Shown here: in pieces, positions 1 through 9,713 of the stretch
How the letters are laid out: every line of letters starts with the position of its first letter
How positions within the stretch are numbered: position 1 is the stretch's first letter
DNA from: Colwellia sp. Arc7-635
GTDB lineage: Bacteria > Pseudomonadota > Gammaproteobacteria > Enterobacterales > Alteromonadaceae
Assembly: GCF_003971255.1 (NCBI RefSeq)
Contig: NZ_CP034660.1
Span: forward strand, 4,402,001 to 4,466,000
Reading direction: 5' to 3'
DNA length: 64,000 bases
Program-made: the position numbers and the translations under genes
The notes under the pieces: generated by a model
Told to the model about the DNA's origin: nothing
What the model saw: only the letters and a program-made list of their open reading frames with translations
Database searches by the model: none

Positions 1-832
1 TCTCTTTTTGCTTTTTCATCGCGATGATCATAAATGGCACCATCAAGAAAAATGAACCGATCAGCGTTGGTAGATAAAGCTGCCAATGTTGTTCAAGGGC
101 TAAACCACTGGCAACAAATTGCTTCGGTAAAGTCACAAAGCACGCAGTTAGTGCCATATGAAGAATAAAAACACCACCGTTTAAACGCGATAATTGTCCA
201 TCACGCATTAAGCTACCTAGCTTAGATGGCAATGCAACATTATCACCTTTAGGCGCGGTATTAATGGAGTTAGGCACAATAAATTGAATGGTCAGCATGG
301 CAAAAATGGTCAATATGGCGATAAACCAGAACAAGCCACTTAAGCCAAACGCTTGTGCGACAATCGGACCAATAATCATTGCAATAGTAAATGACACGCC
401 GATAAACATGCCAATAGTTGCCATCACTTTAGGGCGCTGTTCTTCACGACTTAAATCAGCAGCTAAGGCTAAAATTGCGCTAGCTATTGCCCCCATACCT
501 TGCAATGCACGCCCGATAACCACACCGTAAATAGTTTCAGACATTGCGGCGACAACACTACCCAATAAAAATATCAATAAACCAACTAAAATTACCGGTT
601 TACGACCAAATTTATCAGACAAAATGCCCATGGGAATTTGTAAAAGTGCTTGTGTTAAACCATAAGCACCAATGGCCAAGCCTATCCATATAGGGCTGTA
701 ACCAATGAGTTGCTCACCATAAATGGCAAACACAGGTAAGATCATAAACAGGCCTAACATCCGTAGGCCGAACACTGAGGCTAACGAAAATGCAGCCTTC
801 TTTTCAATACTATTTAAACCGGACGCGCTCAT
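1..832 (-). CDS. MFS transporter, YajR-like (3' part cut by window start)
   Basis: The minus-strand frame starts at an ATG at 832 and stays open to base 1, giving about 277 N-terminal residues. The protein is strongly hydrophobic, with repeated membrane segments. It carries the MFS loop 2-3 motif in the form GILSDKFGRKPV, and near residue 105 a GRALQGMGA stretch typical of drug/proton antiporters. It would be an inner-membrane proton-driven exporter of unknown substrate. It is divergent from uvrA. In many Alteromonadales an MFS gene of this kind lies between uvrA and ssb, so ssb may lie just left of the window (inference). The YajR assignment is by resemblance only; the C-terminal domain that would confirm it is outside the window. 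Confidence 0.85.
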   Translation of the reverse strand, partial: MSASGLNSIEKKAAFSLASVFGLRMLGLFMILPVFAIYGEQLIGYSPIWIGLAIGAYGLTQALLQIPMGILSDKFGRKPVILVGLLIFLLGSVVAAMSETIYGVVIGRALQGMGAIASAILALAADLSREEQRPKVMATIGMFIGVSFTIAMIIGPIVAQAFGLSGLFWFIAILTIFAMLTIQFIVPNSINTAPKGDNVALPSKLGSLMRDGQLSRLNGGVFILHMALTACFVTLPKQFVASGLALEQHWQLYLPTLIGSFFLMVPFMIIAMKKQKE

Positions 833-1010
833 GAAGTGTTAACTCTTAATTAAACGATACATTAAACGATAAGTGAAACTCGAAATTTGGCTGTAAAAAC
901 GGGCGTATCTTAACACGGTCACCTAATGAACAAAAATAGAGATTTAAGATGAATAAGCATTAAAAACTATGCGATAATATTTGGTTCTAACGTTATGTTC
1001 AGGTGTAAAT

Positions 1011-1170
1011 AATGCCAATCGCATTAAGTTAGCGATCTATTTTTAGCATAAATAAATTTTCAATAACAAAGCGCCTGATTGAGTCATAGCGGGCTATTGT
1101 GATTGAAAGCAATGCAAATATTGGGCATTTAGGCATTTTAAAATGATCCATTACTTAATATGATTGGTAT
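1011..1170. repeat. Palindromic intergenic repeat, copy 1 (diverged)
   Basis: This 160-bp element lies in the MFS/uvrA intergenic region. It resembles two better-conserved copies at 28358-28566 and 52104-52263. Shared blocks include a start resembling ATACCAAATGTAATAAG, an inner GGGCTATTGTGATTGAAAGC, then TTAAAATGATC, and an end in ATTGGTAT. Its ends are inversely related to each other, so the transcript could fold into a long hairpin. It is the most diverged of the three copies. Confidence 0.7.
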
Positions 1171-1341
1171 AACATCTCGTGTTATTCGCTGTAAAAACCG
1201 CCTTATTCAGATAGCATTCTATCGCTTCTCATTATTTTATATCTTGATATAGCGTAAGGTAACTTACAATCAGTCTAGCAATTTTCATACTGGAAATATC
1301 GTGTAAAAGTTGTCAGGCATTAAACTGGTCACAATGTCATT

Positions 1342-4200
1342 ATGAAGAAAATTGAAGTCAGGGGTGCCCGCACTCATAACTTAAAAAATATTAACGTCGA
1401 TATCCCTCGTGACAAGTTAGTTGTTATCACAGGGCTTTCCGGTTCAGGCAAGTCTTCATTAGCCTTTGATACTTTATATGCCGAAGGGCAAAGACGCTAC
1501 GTAGAATCACTTTCTGCTTATGCACGCCAGTTTTTATCTTTGATGGAAAAACCCGACGTCGACCACATTGAGGGCTTATCTCCAGCTATTTCCATCGAGC
1601 AAAAATCAACATCGCATAATCCCCGCTCTACCGTTGGTACTATCACCGAAATATACGATTACCTACGTCTGCTTTATGCCCGTGTTGGTGAGCCGCGTTG
1701 CCCAGATCATCACCTTCCTTTAACCGCACAAACGATTTCTCAAATGGTTGACCGCGTTTTAGAGCTAGAAGAAGGCACTAAAGTGATGGTATTAGCACCG
1801 GTATTGCAAGAGCGCAAAGGTGAACATACTAAATTATTAGATAACCTCGCCTCTCAAGGCTATATTCGTGCTCGTATTGATGGCGAAGTATGTGACTTAT
1901 CTGATCCACCGACTTTAGAATTACATAAAAAACATACCATTGAAGTGGTTGTTGATCGTCTAAAAGTACGCGAAGACATTCAACTACGTCTTTCTGAGTC
2001 TTTTGAAACCGCACTTTCACTGACATCAGGTACCGTGAAAGTAGCGTTCATGGACGAGCCTAAGAAAGAAGAGTTAATTTTCTCGGCTAATTTTGCCTGT
2101 CCACAATGTGGCTATAGCATGCAAGAATTAGAGCCACGTTTATTCTCATTCAACAATCCTGCTGGCGCATGTCAAACGTGTGATGGCTTAGGCAATCAAC
2201 AGTATTTTGATGAAAGTCGCATTATTGCTGACCCTAAATTAAGTTTAGCTGGCGGCGCTATTCGAGGTTGGGATCAGCGTAATTTTTACTACTTTCAAAT
2301 GCTACAAGCATTAGCTGAACATTATCAATTCGATTTAGATTTACCCTTTAATAAACTGAAAGAAAAAACGCAGCAGCTGATATTAAAAGGCAGTGGCAAA
2401 CAGGAAATCGAATTTAAATACATGAATGATCGTGGCGATATTGTTATTCGCAAGCACCCATTCGAAGGTATTTTAAATAACATGGACCGTCGTTACCGCG
2501 AAACGGAATCGAATGCCGTTCGTGAAGAGCTAGCAAAATACTTGAATAGCCAACATTGTCCAGACTGTAACGGCAGTCGACTTCGCCTAGAAGCGCGTAA
2601 TGTTTTTGTTGGTGATACGCCCTTACCCGAAGTAGCAGAATATGCCATTGCTGATGCCTTAGCTTTTTTCCAAGGTTTAAAGTTAACCGGTCAAAAAGGC
2701 CAAATTGCAGAGAAAATTCTTAAAGAAGTCTGTGACCGTTTAGGCTTTTTGGTTAACGTTGGCTTAAATTATCTCAATTTGTCACGCGCCGCAGGCACAT
2801 TGTCAGGTGGTGAAGCGCAACGTATTCGCTTGGCGAGCCAAATAGGGGCAGGTTTAGTTGGCGTGATGTACGTTTTAGATGAGCCATCAATTGGTTTACA
2901 TCAACGTGATAATGAACGTTTATTAGAAACCCTGATCCATTTACGCGATTTGGGCAATACCGTTATCGTGGTCGAACATGACGAAGACGCTATTCGTGCT
3001 GCCGATTATGTTATTGATATTGGTCCTGGCGCAGGCGTGCATGGCGGTCATATCATTGCCGAAGGTAATGTTGATGACATTTTAGCATGTGAAGACTCAC
3101 TTACCGGCAAGTACCTATCAGGTAGAGAGCGCATCGAAATACCTGACGTTAGAGTCCCTTTTGATAAGAAAAATGTAGTTAAGCTTAAAGGCGCAACAGG
3201 CAATAACTTAAAAAATGTTGATTTAATCATTCCAAATGGCTTGATGACCTGTGTTACCGGTGTTTCCGGCTCAGGTAAATCAACCCTGATTAACGATACC
3301 TTGTATAAACTTGCTCACATAGAATTAAACGGGGCAACCACGCAAGAGCCGGCTCCACATAAAGAAATTGTTGGTTTAGATTTACTCGATAAAGTTATCG
3401 ATATTGACCAAAGCCCCATTGGTAGAACACCACGTTCTAATCCTGCGACTTATACCGGTATTTTTACCGCTATTCGAGACATATTTGCCGCAACGCAAGA
3501 GTCTCGCTCTCGTGGTTATAAACCGGGCCGCTTTAGCTTCAATGTTAAAGGTGGACGTTGTGAAGCGTGTCAGGGTGATGGTCTAATTAAAGTCGAAATG
3601 CACTTTTTACCTGATGTTTACGTCCCTTGTGATGTTTGTAAAAGTAAACGTTATAACCGTGAGACTTTAGAAGTAAAATATAAGGGTAAGAGCATTCATG
3701 AAGTGCTTGATATGACCATCGAAGATGCGGTTGATTTCTTCTCACCAATTCCAGCGATTAAACGTAAATTGCAAACCTTAATGGATGTTGGTTTGAGTTA
3801 TATTAAGCTTGGACAATCGGCAACAACGCTGTCTGGCGGTGAAGCTCAACGGATCAAGCTATCCAAAGAGCTGTCTAAGCGCGATACCGGTAAAACACTT
3901 TATATTTTAGATGAGCCAACCACGGGTTTGCACTTCCACGATATTAAACAGCTATTACAAGTGATCCATCGCTTACGTGATCATGGCAATACCGTCGTGG
4001 TTATTGAGCATAATTTAGATGTGATCAAGACCGCTGATTGGATAGTCGATTTAGGCCCAGAAGGCGGCTCAGGGGGCGGTGAAATACTCGTAACCGGTAC
4101 ACCAGAGCAAGTTGCAAAGCATAAAGATTCGCATACCGCGAGATTCTTAAAACCTTTGTTAGCAAAAGAAAAACTGGCTAAAGCAAAGCGTGCTAAATAA
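1342..4200 (+). CDS. uvrA: Excinuclease ABC subunit A
   Basis: UvrA is the damage-recognition ATPase of nucleotide excision repair and loads UvrB on distorted DNA. The 952-residue product is close to the E. coli length (940). It has two ABC modules. Walker A motifs are GLSGSGKS at residues 31-38 and GVSGSGKS near 640. Signature motifs are [12 protein letters not shown] near 487 and [12 protein letters not shown] near 830. Cys pairs of the zinc modules are visible at CPQC (about 253) with CQTC (about 276), and at CEAC (about 740) with CDVC (about 763). The ATG at 1342 gives the normal [10 protein letters not shown] start, though no strong ribosome site precedes it. No convincing LexA box was found upstream. 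A terminator follows the gene. Confidence 0.97.
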   Translation: MKKIEVRGARTHNLKNINVDIPRDKLVVITGLSGSGKSSLAFDTLYAEGQRRYVESLSAYARQFLSLMEKPDVDHIEGLSPAISIEQKSTSHNPRSTVGTITEIYDYLRLLYARVGEPRCPDHHLPLTAQTISQMVDRVLELEEGTKVMVLAPVLQERKGEHTKLLDNLASQGYIRARIDGEVCDLSDPPTLELHKKHTIEVVVDRLKVREDIQLRLSESFETALSLTSGTVKVAFMDEPKKEELIFSANFACPQCGYSMQELEPRLFSFNNPAGACQTCDGLGNQQYFDESRIIADPKLSLAGGAIRGWDQRNFYYFQMLQALAEHYQFDLDLPFNKLKEKTQQLILKGSGKQEIEFKYMNDRGDIVIRKHPFEGILNNMDRRYRETESNAVREELAKYLNSQHCPDCNGSRLRLEARNVFVGDTPLPEVAEYAIADALAFFQGLKLTGQKGQIAEKILKEVCDRLGFLVNVGLNYLNLSRAAGTLSGGEAQRIRLASQIGAGLVGVMYVLDEPSIGLHQRDNERLLETLIHLRDLGNTVIVVEHDEDAIRAADYVIDIGPGAGVHGGHIIAEGNVDDILACEDSLTGKYLSGRERIEIPDVRVPFDKKNVVKLKGATGNNLKNVDLIIPNGLMTCVTGVSGSGKSTLINDTLYKLAHIELNGATTQEPAPHKEIVGLDLLDKVIDIDQSPIGRTPRSNPATYTGIFTAIRDIFAATQESRSRGYKPGRFSFNVKGGRCEACQGDGLIKVEMHFLPDVYVPCDVCKSKRYNRETLEVKYKGKSIHEVLDMTIEDAVDFFSPIPAIKRKLQTLMDVGLSYIKLGQSATTLSGGEAQRIKLSKELSKRDTGKTLYILDEPTTGLHFHDIKQLLQVIHRLRDHGNTVVVIEHNLDVIKTADWIVDLGPEGGSGGGEILVTGTPEQVAKHKDSHTARFLKPLLAKEKLAKAKRAK

Positions 4201-4240
4201 TCAACGTTCAGGATAAATAGCTAACACTGTATTGCAATTG

Positions 4241-4270
4241 AAAGGCTTGTTTTTTTAACAAGCCTTTTTT
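4241..4270 (+). terminator. Rho-independent terminator of uvrA
   Basis: An 11-bp perfect stem, AAAGGCTTGTT pairing with AACAAGCCTTT, has a T5 loop and is followed by a T run. It begins 40 bp after the uvrA stop codon. Confidence 0.9.
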
Positions 4271-4395
4271 GTACCTGCTGAATGATAAAATACAGATTAT
4301 CATATGATTTGAGGCAGTGTAGACACTAGCATCTACAAGAAGTTATGTTTAATATGTTTGACTAGTACTCAATTTATAGTGAAGAAATAAGCTAC

Positions 4396-5097
4396 ATGAC
4401 TAATAAAAATAATAACATTCAGCAATGGCAGAACCCTTTAATCTACTTACTCGCCTTTAGTAGTGGCTTTTGTATTATGGGCATTGAACTTTTAGGAGGC
4501 AGAATTTTAGCGCCTTTTTTTGGTAGTAGCGTGCATATTTGGGGCAGTATAATTACCGTATTTATGCTGAGTTTATCTTTTGGTTATCTCGCAGGTGGCA
4601 AATTATCGACCAAAGCCGCTTCTTTAAATCGTTACGGATTAATTTTCATCTTTGCTGGCATTGCCATTTTACCTGTCGCTTTCTCTTCACAATGGCTAAT
4701 GGAAGCTATTTTCCTTGCCGTTGAAGACACACGTTACGGCTCATTATTAGCTTCAATGGCCTTATTCTTCATACCAACGGTGATTCTAGGGATGATTTCA
4801 CCTTATTCCGTGCGCTTGCTCGTTACCGATAAAGATAAAAGTGGTCAAGTGGCAGGGTTCCTCTACTTTGTGTCAACACTAGGCAGTGCTTTGGGTACAA
4901 TCATCACCTCGTTTTACTTGGTATTATTATTCGAAGTTAACGATATTATCCTCGTGTTTAGCGCGACACTAACCCTACTTGGTATCAGTGCTATGCTGTT
5001 CAATCGTATTAATCAGAAAAAAAACACGGCTAATACAACGAATACGGCGAAAAATGAAAACAATCAGCTTGACCATTCTGGAGCAGCGCATGAATAA
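4396..5097 (+). CDS. Membrane subunit of a split spermidine-synthase-like protein
   Basis: This 233-residue protein has about seven predicted membrane segments. It matches the N-terminal membrane half of fused MFS/spermidine-synthase-like proteins, with a motif of the type CIMGIELLGGRILAPFFGSS followed by W and a glycine-rich second helix (SFGYLAGGKL). The C-terminus is a short hydrophilic Asn/Lys tail. The reading frame overlaps the next gene by 8 bp (ATGAATAA), so the two are translationally coupled. Relatives are often one fused chain; here membrane and enzyme parts are separate genes. The substrate is unknown, and polyamine synthesis itself is not proven for this group. Confidence 0.75.
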   Translation: MTNKNNNIQQWQNPLIYLLAFSSGFCIMGIELLGGRILAPFFGSSVHIWGSIITVFMLSLSFGYLAGGKLSTKAASLNRYGLIFIFAGIAILPVAFSSQWLMEAIFLAVEDTRYGSLLASMALFFIPTVILGMISPYSVRLLVTDKDKSGQVAGFLYFVSTLGSALGTIITSFYLVLLFEVNDIILVFSATLTLLGISAMLFNRINQKKNTANTTNTAKNENNQLDHSGAAHE

Positions 5098-6019
5098 AAT
5101 ATTTCTAACGATCTTAATTGCCATACTAAGTAATGCCTTGATTAGTTTGGCATTAGGCACACAAGCAAATGCTAAAACTATCCACAGTGAGCGTTCGCTA
5201 TACCGTAATATATTAGTGGAAGAAAATAACGGTTTACGCTGTTTAAAGTTCAATGTTAAAAGCTCAAAAACCCAACAGAGCTGCATGTTGGTTAAAGACC
5301 CAGAACGCTTAGTTTTTAACTATACAAAAATGTTGTTTTCAAGCTTATTACTTAATCCTAACCCTGAGCGTATTTTAATTATTGGTTTGGGCGGCGGCAC
5401 TATGTCGAATACCTTGCACCAAATTTTCCCTAGTGCGGTCATTACTAATGTTGAGATTGACCCTGCGGTTATTAAAGTTGCGCGCAGCTATTTTGATTTT
5501 TTTGAAAATGAACATGTCACCTCTGTAGCACAAGATGGGCGTATTTTCGTCAAACGTGCGGCTATCAAGCAGCAAAAATACGATTGGATAATTTTTGATG
5601 CTTTTAACGGTGACTACATACCTGAACATTTAATGACGCAGGAATTTTTACAAGAAACGAAACAGTTATTGAGTGAAAATGGTGTATTAGCAGCAAATAC
5701 TTTTTCAGTTAGTGATTTATACCGCTATGAATCTGCAACTTATAAATCAGTGTTTGGTGACTTCTTAAATGTCAGAAATAACAACAATAGTAACCGTATA
5801 ATACTGGCCAGCGTAAAGCCTTTACCGCAAGCAGACGTTATCGCTCGTCGCGCTAAAGCTTTACGTGAAATATTATCACCTTTTAATGTCGATATTACCG
5901 AGATCAGCCGCCAAATGACCTCTACAGCCACAACACAAGACTGGCCAGAAGAGACCAGAATATTAACCGACCAATATTCGCCGGCGAACTTACTTAACCT
6001 AGGTAATGACGAAGAATAA
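5090..6019 (+). CDS. Spermidine synthase-like methyltransferase-fold protein, exported
   Basis: The ATG at 5090 is preferred over an in-frame start at 4979. It follows a GGAG box, overlaps the upstream stop, and begins a signal-peptide-like sequence (MNKIFLTILIAIL... ending ANA). The mature part has the SpeE fold marks: GLGGGTMSN near residue 100, NVEIDPAVIK, the acidic DGR, and IIFDAFNGDYIPEHL around the catalytic-Asp position. The family transfers aminopropyl groups from decarboxylated SAM. The predicted export and the membrane partner make cytoplasmic polyamine synthesis doubtful, so the real reaction is open. The length of 309 residues is normal for an SpeE-like domain. Confidence 0.75.
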   Translation: MNKIFLTILIAILSNALISLALGTQANAKTIHSERSLYRNILVEENNGLRCLKFNVKSSKTQQSCMLVKDPERLVFNYTKMLFSSLLLNPNPERILIIGLGGGTMSNTLHQIFPSAVITNVEIDPAVIKVARSYFDFFENEHVTSVAQDGRIFVKRAAIKQQKYDWIIFDAFNGDYIPEHLMTQEFLQETKQLLSENGVLAANTFSVSDLYRYESATYKSVFGDFLNVRNNNNSNRIILASVKPLPQADVIARRAKALREILSPFNVDITEISRQMTSTATTQDWPEETRILTDQYSPANLLNLGNDEE

Positions 6020-6027
6020 AACGAGGA

Positions 6028-6060
6028 AACTCATGAGTTATGCACTCATGAGTTACTATT
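6028..6060 (+). terminator. Hairpin terminator after the spermidine-synthase-like gene
   Basis: AACTCATGAGT and ACTCATGAGTT form an 11-bp stem with a TATGC loop, followed by ACTATTTTTAG. Each arm is itself nearly palindromic. The U run is short and interrupted. Confidence 0.55.
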
Positions 6061-6192
6061 TTTAGTGAGTTATTTGATAGATATGTTGGTTTTGAACAAT
6101 AGAGATAAGCGTAAATCACTTAATCTATTGTTCAAAAATCGCAGAAACAACTTTTATACTTTTTTGAATATTTCTTGCTAGATAATAATCAG

Positions 6193-6933
6193 CTAAAAGT
6201 AATAGTTAACACCAAACATAAGATCTATGGTGCTAAAGTTGTCAGTTGAAAAATAAGCGTTGCCACTTTGAGGCCCTATATCGATATCTCCCAAATCAAT
6301 ATAATGTAGCGATACCGTAAAGTTAACATCCTTTGTCCAGATCACTTCCGTACCAATACTAAAACCTAAGCTTATTTCACTGCTGTCTGAGCTCTCTTCG
6401 GTATAATTATAAGCATTACGGACTTTAGCTAAAATATTATGCTGTAACGATTCTATACTTACACCTACAAATGGCTTTAGACTTTCAGTTTCTAGAGCTA
6501 ATATACTGTAATACAAGTCAAAACGAACAGATTGTGTATTAACGTCTAAGCGAAAGTGACCTGGGAGGTTATTATGATTATGATATTCATCTAGGTCGAG
6601 CTCTCCTACATCCCCATTTAAATCAAATCTATAACGGTAACTATAAGATAATTCTGCACGCCAATTTTCATTATAATATCCAAGAGATAACAAAGCACCA
6701 CCAACAATATCAGAAGTGTTATTATCGTTTTTATCATGATTTTGATCTGTGTAGAGAATTAATGGCTCTTGATAGCTTCCCTTTACTTTGCCATTCCTGA
6801 TACTAGCATGGCCAACGATCAGCTTAGGTGAAATATAAAAACCGCTATCGCTCTCTTGACTAGCGTAGGTATTTAGTGATGAAACGACGAGCATAGATAC
6901 TAAGAAGTACTTCAAGAAAATTACTTTCAACAT
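6193..6933 (-). CDS. Outer-membrane beta-barrel protein
   Basis: This 246-residue product has a signal peptide (MLKVIFLKYFLVSMLVV..., likely cleaved after YAS). It continues with alternating hydrophobic/polar strands rich in Tyr, Asn and Gly, such as ENWRAELSYSYRYRF and VRFDLYYSIL. The chain ends in YYF, the terminal aromatic expected by the BAM outer-membrane assembly machine. The size fits an eight-stranded OmpA/OmpW-like barrel. No specific ligand or pore function can be read. It is transcribed away from its left neighbour, and the AT-rich region 6934-7145 separates it from rluF, so it is probably a single-gene unit. Confidence 0.7.
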   Translation of the reverse strand: MLKVIFLKYFLVSMLVVSSLNTYASQESDSGFYISPKLIVGHASIRNGKVKGSYQEPLILYTDQNHDKNDNNTSDIVGGALLSLGYYNENWRAELSYSYRYRFDLNGDVGELDLDEYHNHNNLPGHFRLDVNTQSVRFDLYYSILALETESLKPFVGVSIESLQHNILAKVRNAYNYTEESSDSSEISLGFSIGTEVIWTKDVNFTVSLHYIDLGDIDIGPQSGNAYFSTDNFSTIDLMFGVNYYF

Positions 6934-7145
6934 ATTAATTATTTTATTTTTTTTATAAATTGATGTATAGATAATAGTCTATTTTTTACTTCAAATAAAT
7001 AGCGTCATACAGGAGTAAATATGCGTCTTATTTAACCTATATATTCTAGGTTATAAGCCCATTATAAACGCTGTAAAACACTATTTATCTTTAACTCTAA
7101 ATAAGAACGCCGATTAAATGGCACTCGACTTAACGATAATTAAAG

Positions 7146-8105
7146 CTATTTCTTCAGGCTTAAACGCTTCTTTCCTGTTGATGTAGTGGTTGGTTTTTTC
7201 ACATCGATGCGAGTTAATTTTCTTGGTACAGCTGTATTTGCTTTTGACTCAATGGTTTTATTGGCATGTTTAATCGTTGTGATATCGACCTTTTCAGCGG
7301 CAATACTATCTTGAGACTCATCAAAGGTCTCAGTATAGATCCCTCTGTTACTTTCAACAAAGTCATCATCAAGCGCTGTTTTACGAGAACCCGCCACTGC
7401 TGTATTGATCTCAGCCATTTCGTTTGCGGTTAAGTCACGCCATTGTCCTGGGCGTAAGTTACCTAATTCAACATTCATAATGCGTGAGCGCTGAAGTTCA
7501 GTCACTTCATAATCAAGATGTTCACACATACGACGAATTTGACGATTCAAACCTTGAGTTAAGATAATACGAAAAACAAATTTACTTTCAGGTGTAACAA
7601 TACAAGGCTTGGTAATAGTGCCTAAAATAGGCACGCCTTTCGACATACGCTCAACAAAGCGCTCGCTGATCGGCTTATCTACCTTAACGATATATTCTTT
7701 ATCATGAGCATTTTCTGCACGCAGTATTTTATTAACAATATCACCATCACTAGTGAGGAAGATGAGGCCTTCAGATGGTTTATCTAAACGGCCAATCGGA
7801 AATATTCGCTTAGTATGGCCAATAGCATCAATGATATTACCTTTAATGTGTCGTTCAGTAGTACATGTAATACCAATCGGCTTGTTGTAAGCGATATAAA
7901 CTCGATCTGTGCGATTACTGTCACTGGCTTTGATCTCATTACCGTCAACACAAACTTTATCACCTGATAAAACTTTAGTGCCAAGCTCTGGTATTTTGCC
8001 ATTAATCGTTACTCGATTGTTCTCGATTAATTTGTCAGCAAATCGACGCGAGCAATATCCTGAATCACTAATATATTTGTTTAGACGTTTTTCGTAACTT
8101 GACAC
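7146..8105 (-). CDS. rluF: 23S rRNA pseudouridine(2604) synthase RluF
   Basis: RluF isomerises a uridine of 23S rRNA in the peptidyl-transferase region. An N-terminal S4 RNA-binding domain (RLNKYISDSGYCSRRFADK) precedes the RsuA/RluB/E/F catalytic domain with GRLDKPSEGL, whose Asp is the catalytic residue. QGLNRQIRRMCEHLDYEV and LQRSRIMNVELG closely follow E. coli RluF. A GTG start at 8105 (319 residues) is chosen because AGGA precedes it by 6 bases and it matches the family N-terminus; a TTG at 8138 is possible. About 90 C-terminal residues after the catalytic domain are Lys/Thr-rich and end in LSLKK, which is common for this family. Confidence 0.9.
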   Translation of the reverse strand: MSSYEKRLNKYISDSGYCSRRFADKLIENNRVTINGKIPELGTKVLSGDKVCVDGNEIKASDSNRTDRVYIAYNKPIGITCTTERHIKGNIIDAIGHTKRIFPIGRLDKPSEGLIFLTSDGDIVNKILRAENAHDKEYIVKVDKPISERFVERMSKGVPILGTITKPCIVTPESKFVFRIILTQGLNRQIRRMCEHLDYEVTELQRSRIMNVELGNLRPGQWRDLTANEMAEINTAVAGSRKTALDDDFVESNRGIYTETFDESQDSIAAEKVDITTIKHANKTIESKANTAVPRKLTRIDVKKPTTTSTGKKRLSLKK

Positions 8106-8236
8106 GGGCTGTCCTAAATAAAGCAGTGGTAACTGCAAACTTTAAAGTTGATTAATAGTATTTTACCTAAATTTCGTCACACTGTAGAGTAATGTTATTA
8201 AAAGCTGTTAATAATTCAATAAACAAAGGTATAAAA

Positions 8237-8776
8237 ATGAAAATTATCGCATTTGGTGCAAGCTCAAGCCGTAAATCAATTAATAAACAACTTGCTACGT
8301 ATGCTGCTAACTTAGCCGCAGCAACTCAAAAAAATAGTACCGTTGAGGTACTCGATTTAAATGATTTTGAATTACCATTATTTAGCCAAGATAAAGAAGA
8401 GGAGCTTGGTCAACCTGAAGCGGCTAAAGCTTTTTACAAAAAATTAGGTGAAAGTGATGTCATTATTATTTCATTTGCTGAGCATAACGGTAGCTACACT
8501 GCAGCCTATAAAAATTTATTTGATTGGGCGTCACGTATTAATCAAAAAGTTTTTCAAAATAAATCCATGCTATTACTAGCAACATCTCCTGGACCCGGCG
8601 GTGCTGGCAGTGTATTAACAGCGGCGGCAGGCTCTGCATTTTACTTTGCTGGTGATGTAAAGGCGACGCTATCTATACCCAGTTTTTTTGATAACTTTGA
8701 TATGGAAAATGCTAAATTAAACAATGAGGAGTTACAGCTGCAATTACAAGATGCTGTTAATCGTTTACTTAGCTAA
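8237..8776 (+). CDS. NAD(P)H-dependent FMN reductase family protein
   Basis: The 179-residue flavodoxin-like enzyme has the FMN-phosphate loop GASSSRKSINK at its N-terminus, AEHNGSYTAAYKNLFDWASR near the middle, and LLATSPGPGGAGSVL. These are the marks of the FMN_red family (azoreductase/quinone or chromate reductase types), cytoplasmic enzymes that reduce flavins or quinones with NAD(P)H. The ATG at 8237 is preferred over one at 8192 because AAAGGT lies 7 bases upstream and the protein then begins MKIIAFGASS. It is divergent from rluF. The physiological substrate is not deducible. Confidence 0.85.
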   Translation: MKIIAFGASSSRKSINKQLATYAANLAAATQKNSTVEVLDLNDFELPLFSQDKEEELGQPEAAKAFYKKLGESDVIIISFAEHNGSYTAAYKNLFDWASRINQKVFQNKSMLLLATSPGPGGAGSVLTAAAGSAFYFAGDVKATLSIPSFFDNFDMENAKLNNEELQLQLQDAVNRLLS

Positions 8777-8846
8777 ATTTACGAAACAATAAAAATTAAA
8801 ATAAAATCTAAAGAGCGTATTACTAACTTTAGGTTTTATCTTAAAT

Positions 8847-9032
8847 TTAATCCTCGCTAAGATTTTTTTTCACATTTTGATTTACAATAACATTCGGCTG
8901 TTTAGGTTTACTCTCTACGGTAACTTTTGCCCCGCGATTACTAACAGAGAATACGCTACAAGCTGATATAGAAAATATCATCAGTATCAGCAATAACACT
9001 TCCGTCATACTATTTAATTTCATCTTAGTCAC
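8847..9032 (-). CDS. Small putative lipoprotein
   Basis: The 61-residue product starts at GTG 9032, with GAGGG placed about 5 bases upstream. A hydrophobic segment (LLLILMIFSISAC) ends in a lipobox-like ISAC with Cys at about residue 25, suggesting lipidation and envelope location. The short mature part is Lys/Val/Asn-rich without a recognisable domain. It lies 15 bp downstream of the yjdF-like gene on the same strand, so the two are probably co-transcribed. The function is unknown. It could be spurious, but the lipobox and spacing argue for a real gene. Confidence 0.55.
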   Translation of the reverse strand: MTKMKLNSMTEVLLLILMIFSISACSVFSVSNRGAKVTVESKPKQPNVIVNQNVKKNLSED

Positions 9033-9047
9033 ATTGACCCTCGGCTA

Positions 9048-9662
9048 TTAAGTTACGTTTAGTTTAGACAGTTGACGATCATGATATTTAGCCAAAACGA
9101 TAATAGAAACTATCGCACCTATTAAGGCTAAGGCCATATCCGATTGCGTATCCCAAATATAACCTTGGGTACCTAAAAAGGCTTCAGCATCTTCACCTGA
9201 TGCGATAGCAACCCACCATTCTATCAGCTCATAAAAAGCACTAAAGGCTAAGCATATAGCGACAATAATGACATTCAACCAACTTGAGCCATTAACAATA
9301 GATTTACGGATAAGAATTTCTCTGGCCAGTAATGCGGGTACAAAGCCTTGAAAGAAATGCCCTACTTTGTCGTAGTTATTACGCTCTGAACCAAGCCAAT
9401 TTGCAATACTATCAAACAAAGGAACTTCTGCGTAAGTGTAATGACCGCCAACCATCAACACGATACAGTGCAATAAGATAAAGTTATAAAGTAAGCGCGT
9501 GAGTGGAAAACGTTGAAAACTTAGCGCCATGAACACTAAGCCAATGAGTGCAGGTAGCACTTCTAAGAACCAAGTAAATTGATCTTTTGGGCCAACACCT
9601 GACCAGATTAAAACAGTAAAAAAAACTAATAACCAAAGAGTCTTTAACATTTTACACACCAT
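9048..9662 (-). CDS. DUF2238 inner-membrane protein, YjdF-like
   Basis: The 204-residue multi-pass membrane protein has the DUF2238 signatures HYTYAEVPL, NYDKVGHFFQGFVPALLAREI, FYELIEWWVA and FLGTQGYIWDTQSDM. The conserved acidic and aromatic residues lie between predicted helices. E. coli YjdF is the reference member; its role is not established. ATG 9662 is used; ATG 9650 is nearly equivalent. It forms a likely two-gene unit with the small lipoprotein downstream. Confidence 0.8.
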   Translation of the reverse strand: MVCKMLKTLWLLVFFTVLIWSGVGPKDQFTWFLEVLPALIGLVFMALSFQRFPLTRLLYNFILLHCIVLMVGGHYTYAEVPLFDSIANWLGSERNNYDKVGHFFQGFVPALLAREILIRKSIVNGSSWLNVIIVAICLAFSAFYELIEWWVAIASGEDAEAFLGTQGYIWDTQSDMALALIGAIVSIIVLAKYHDRQLSKLNVT

Positions 9663-9713
9663 GTAATAAACGAAATAACGCTAGATGAATAGGTAAGCGC
9701 CTTTAATATCGAT

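Noticed and set aside
288-530. 80-residue plus-strand frame inside the MFS gene
   Set aside because: Antisense shadow of a clear membrane transporter on the minus strand.
1270-1341. LexA (SOS) box before uvrA
   Set aside because: The best candidate, CTGGAAATATCGTGTA, does not keep the CTG...CAG pattern, so no site is called.
4979-5089. Upstream start of the spermidine-synthase-like gene
   Set aside because: It lies within the previous gene and the extension is basic and unconserved; the start at 5090 has a ribosome site and signal peptide.
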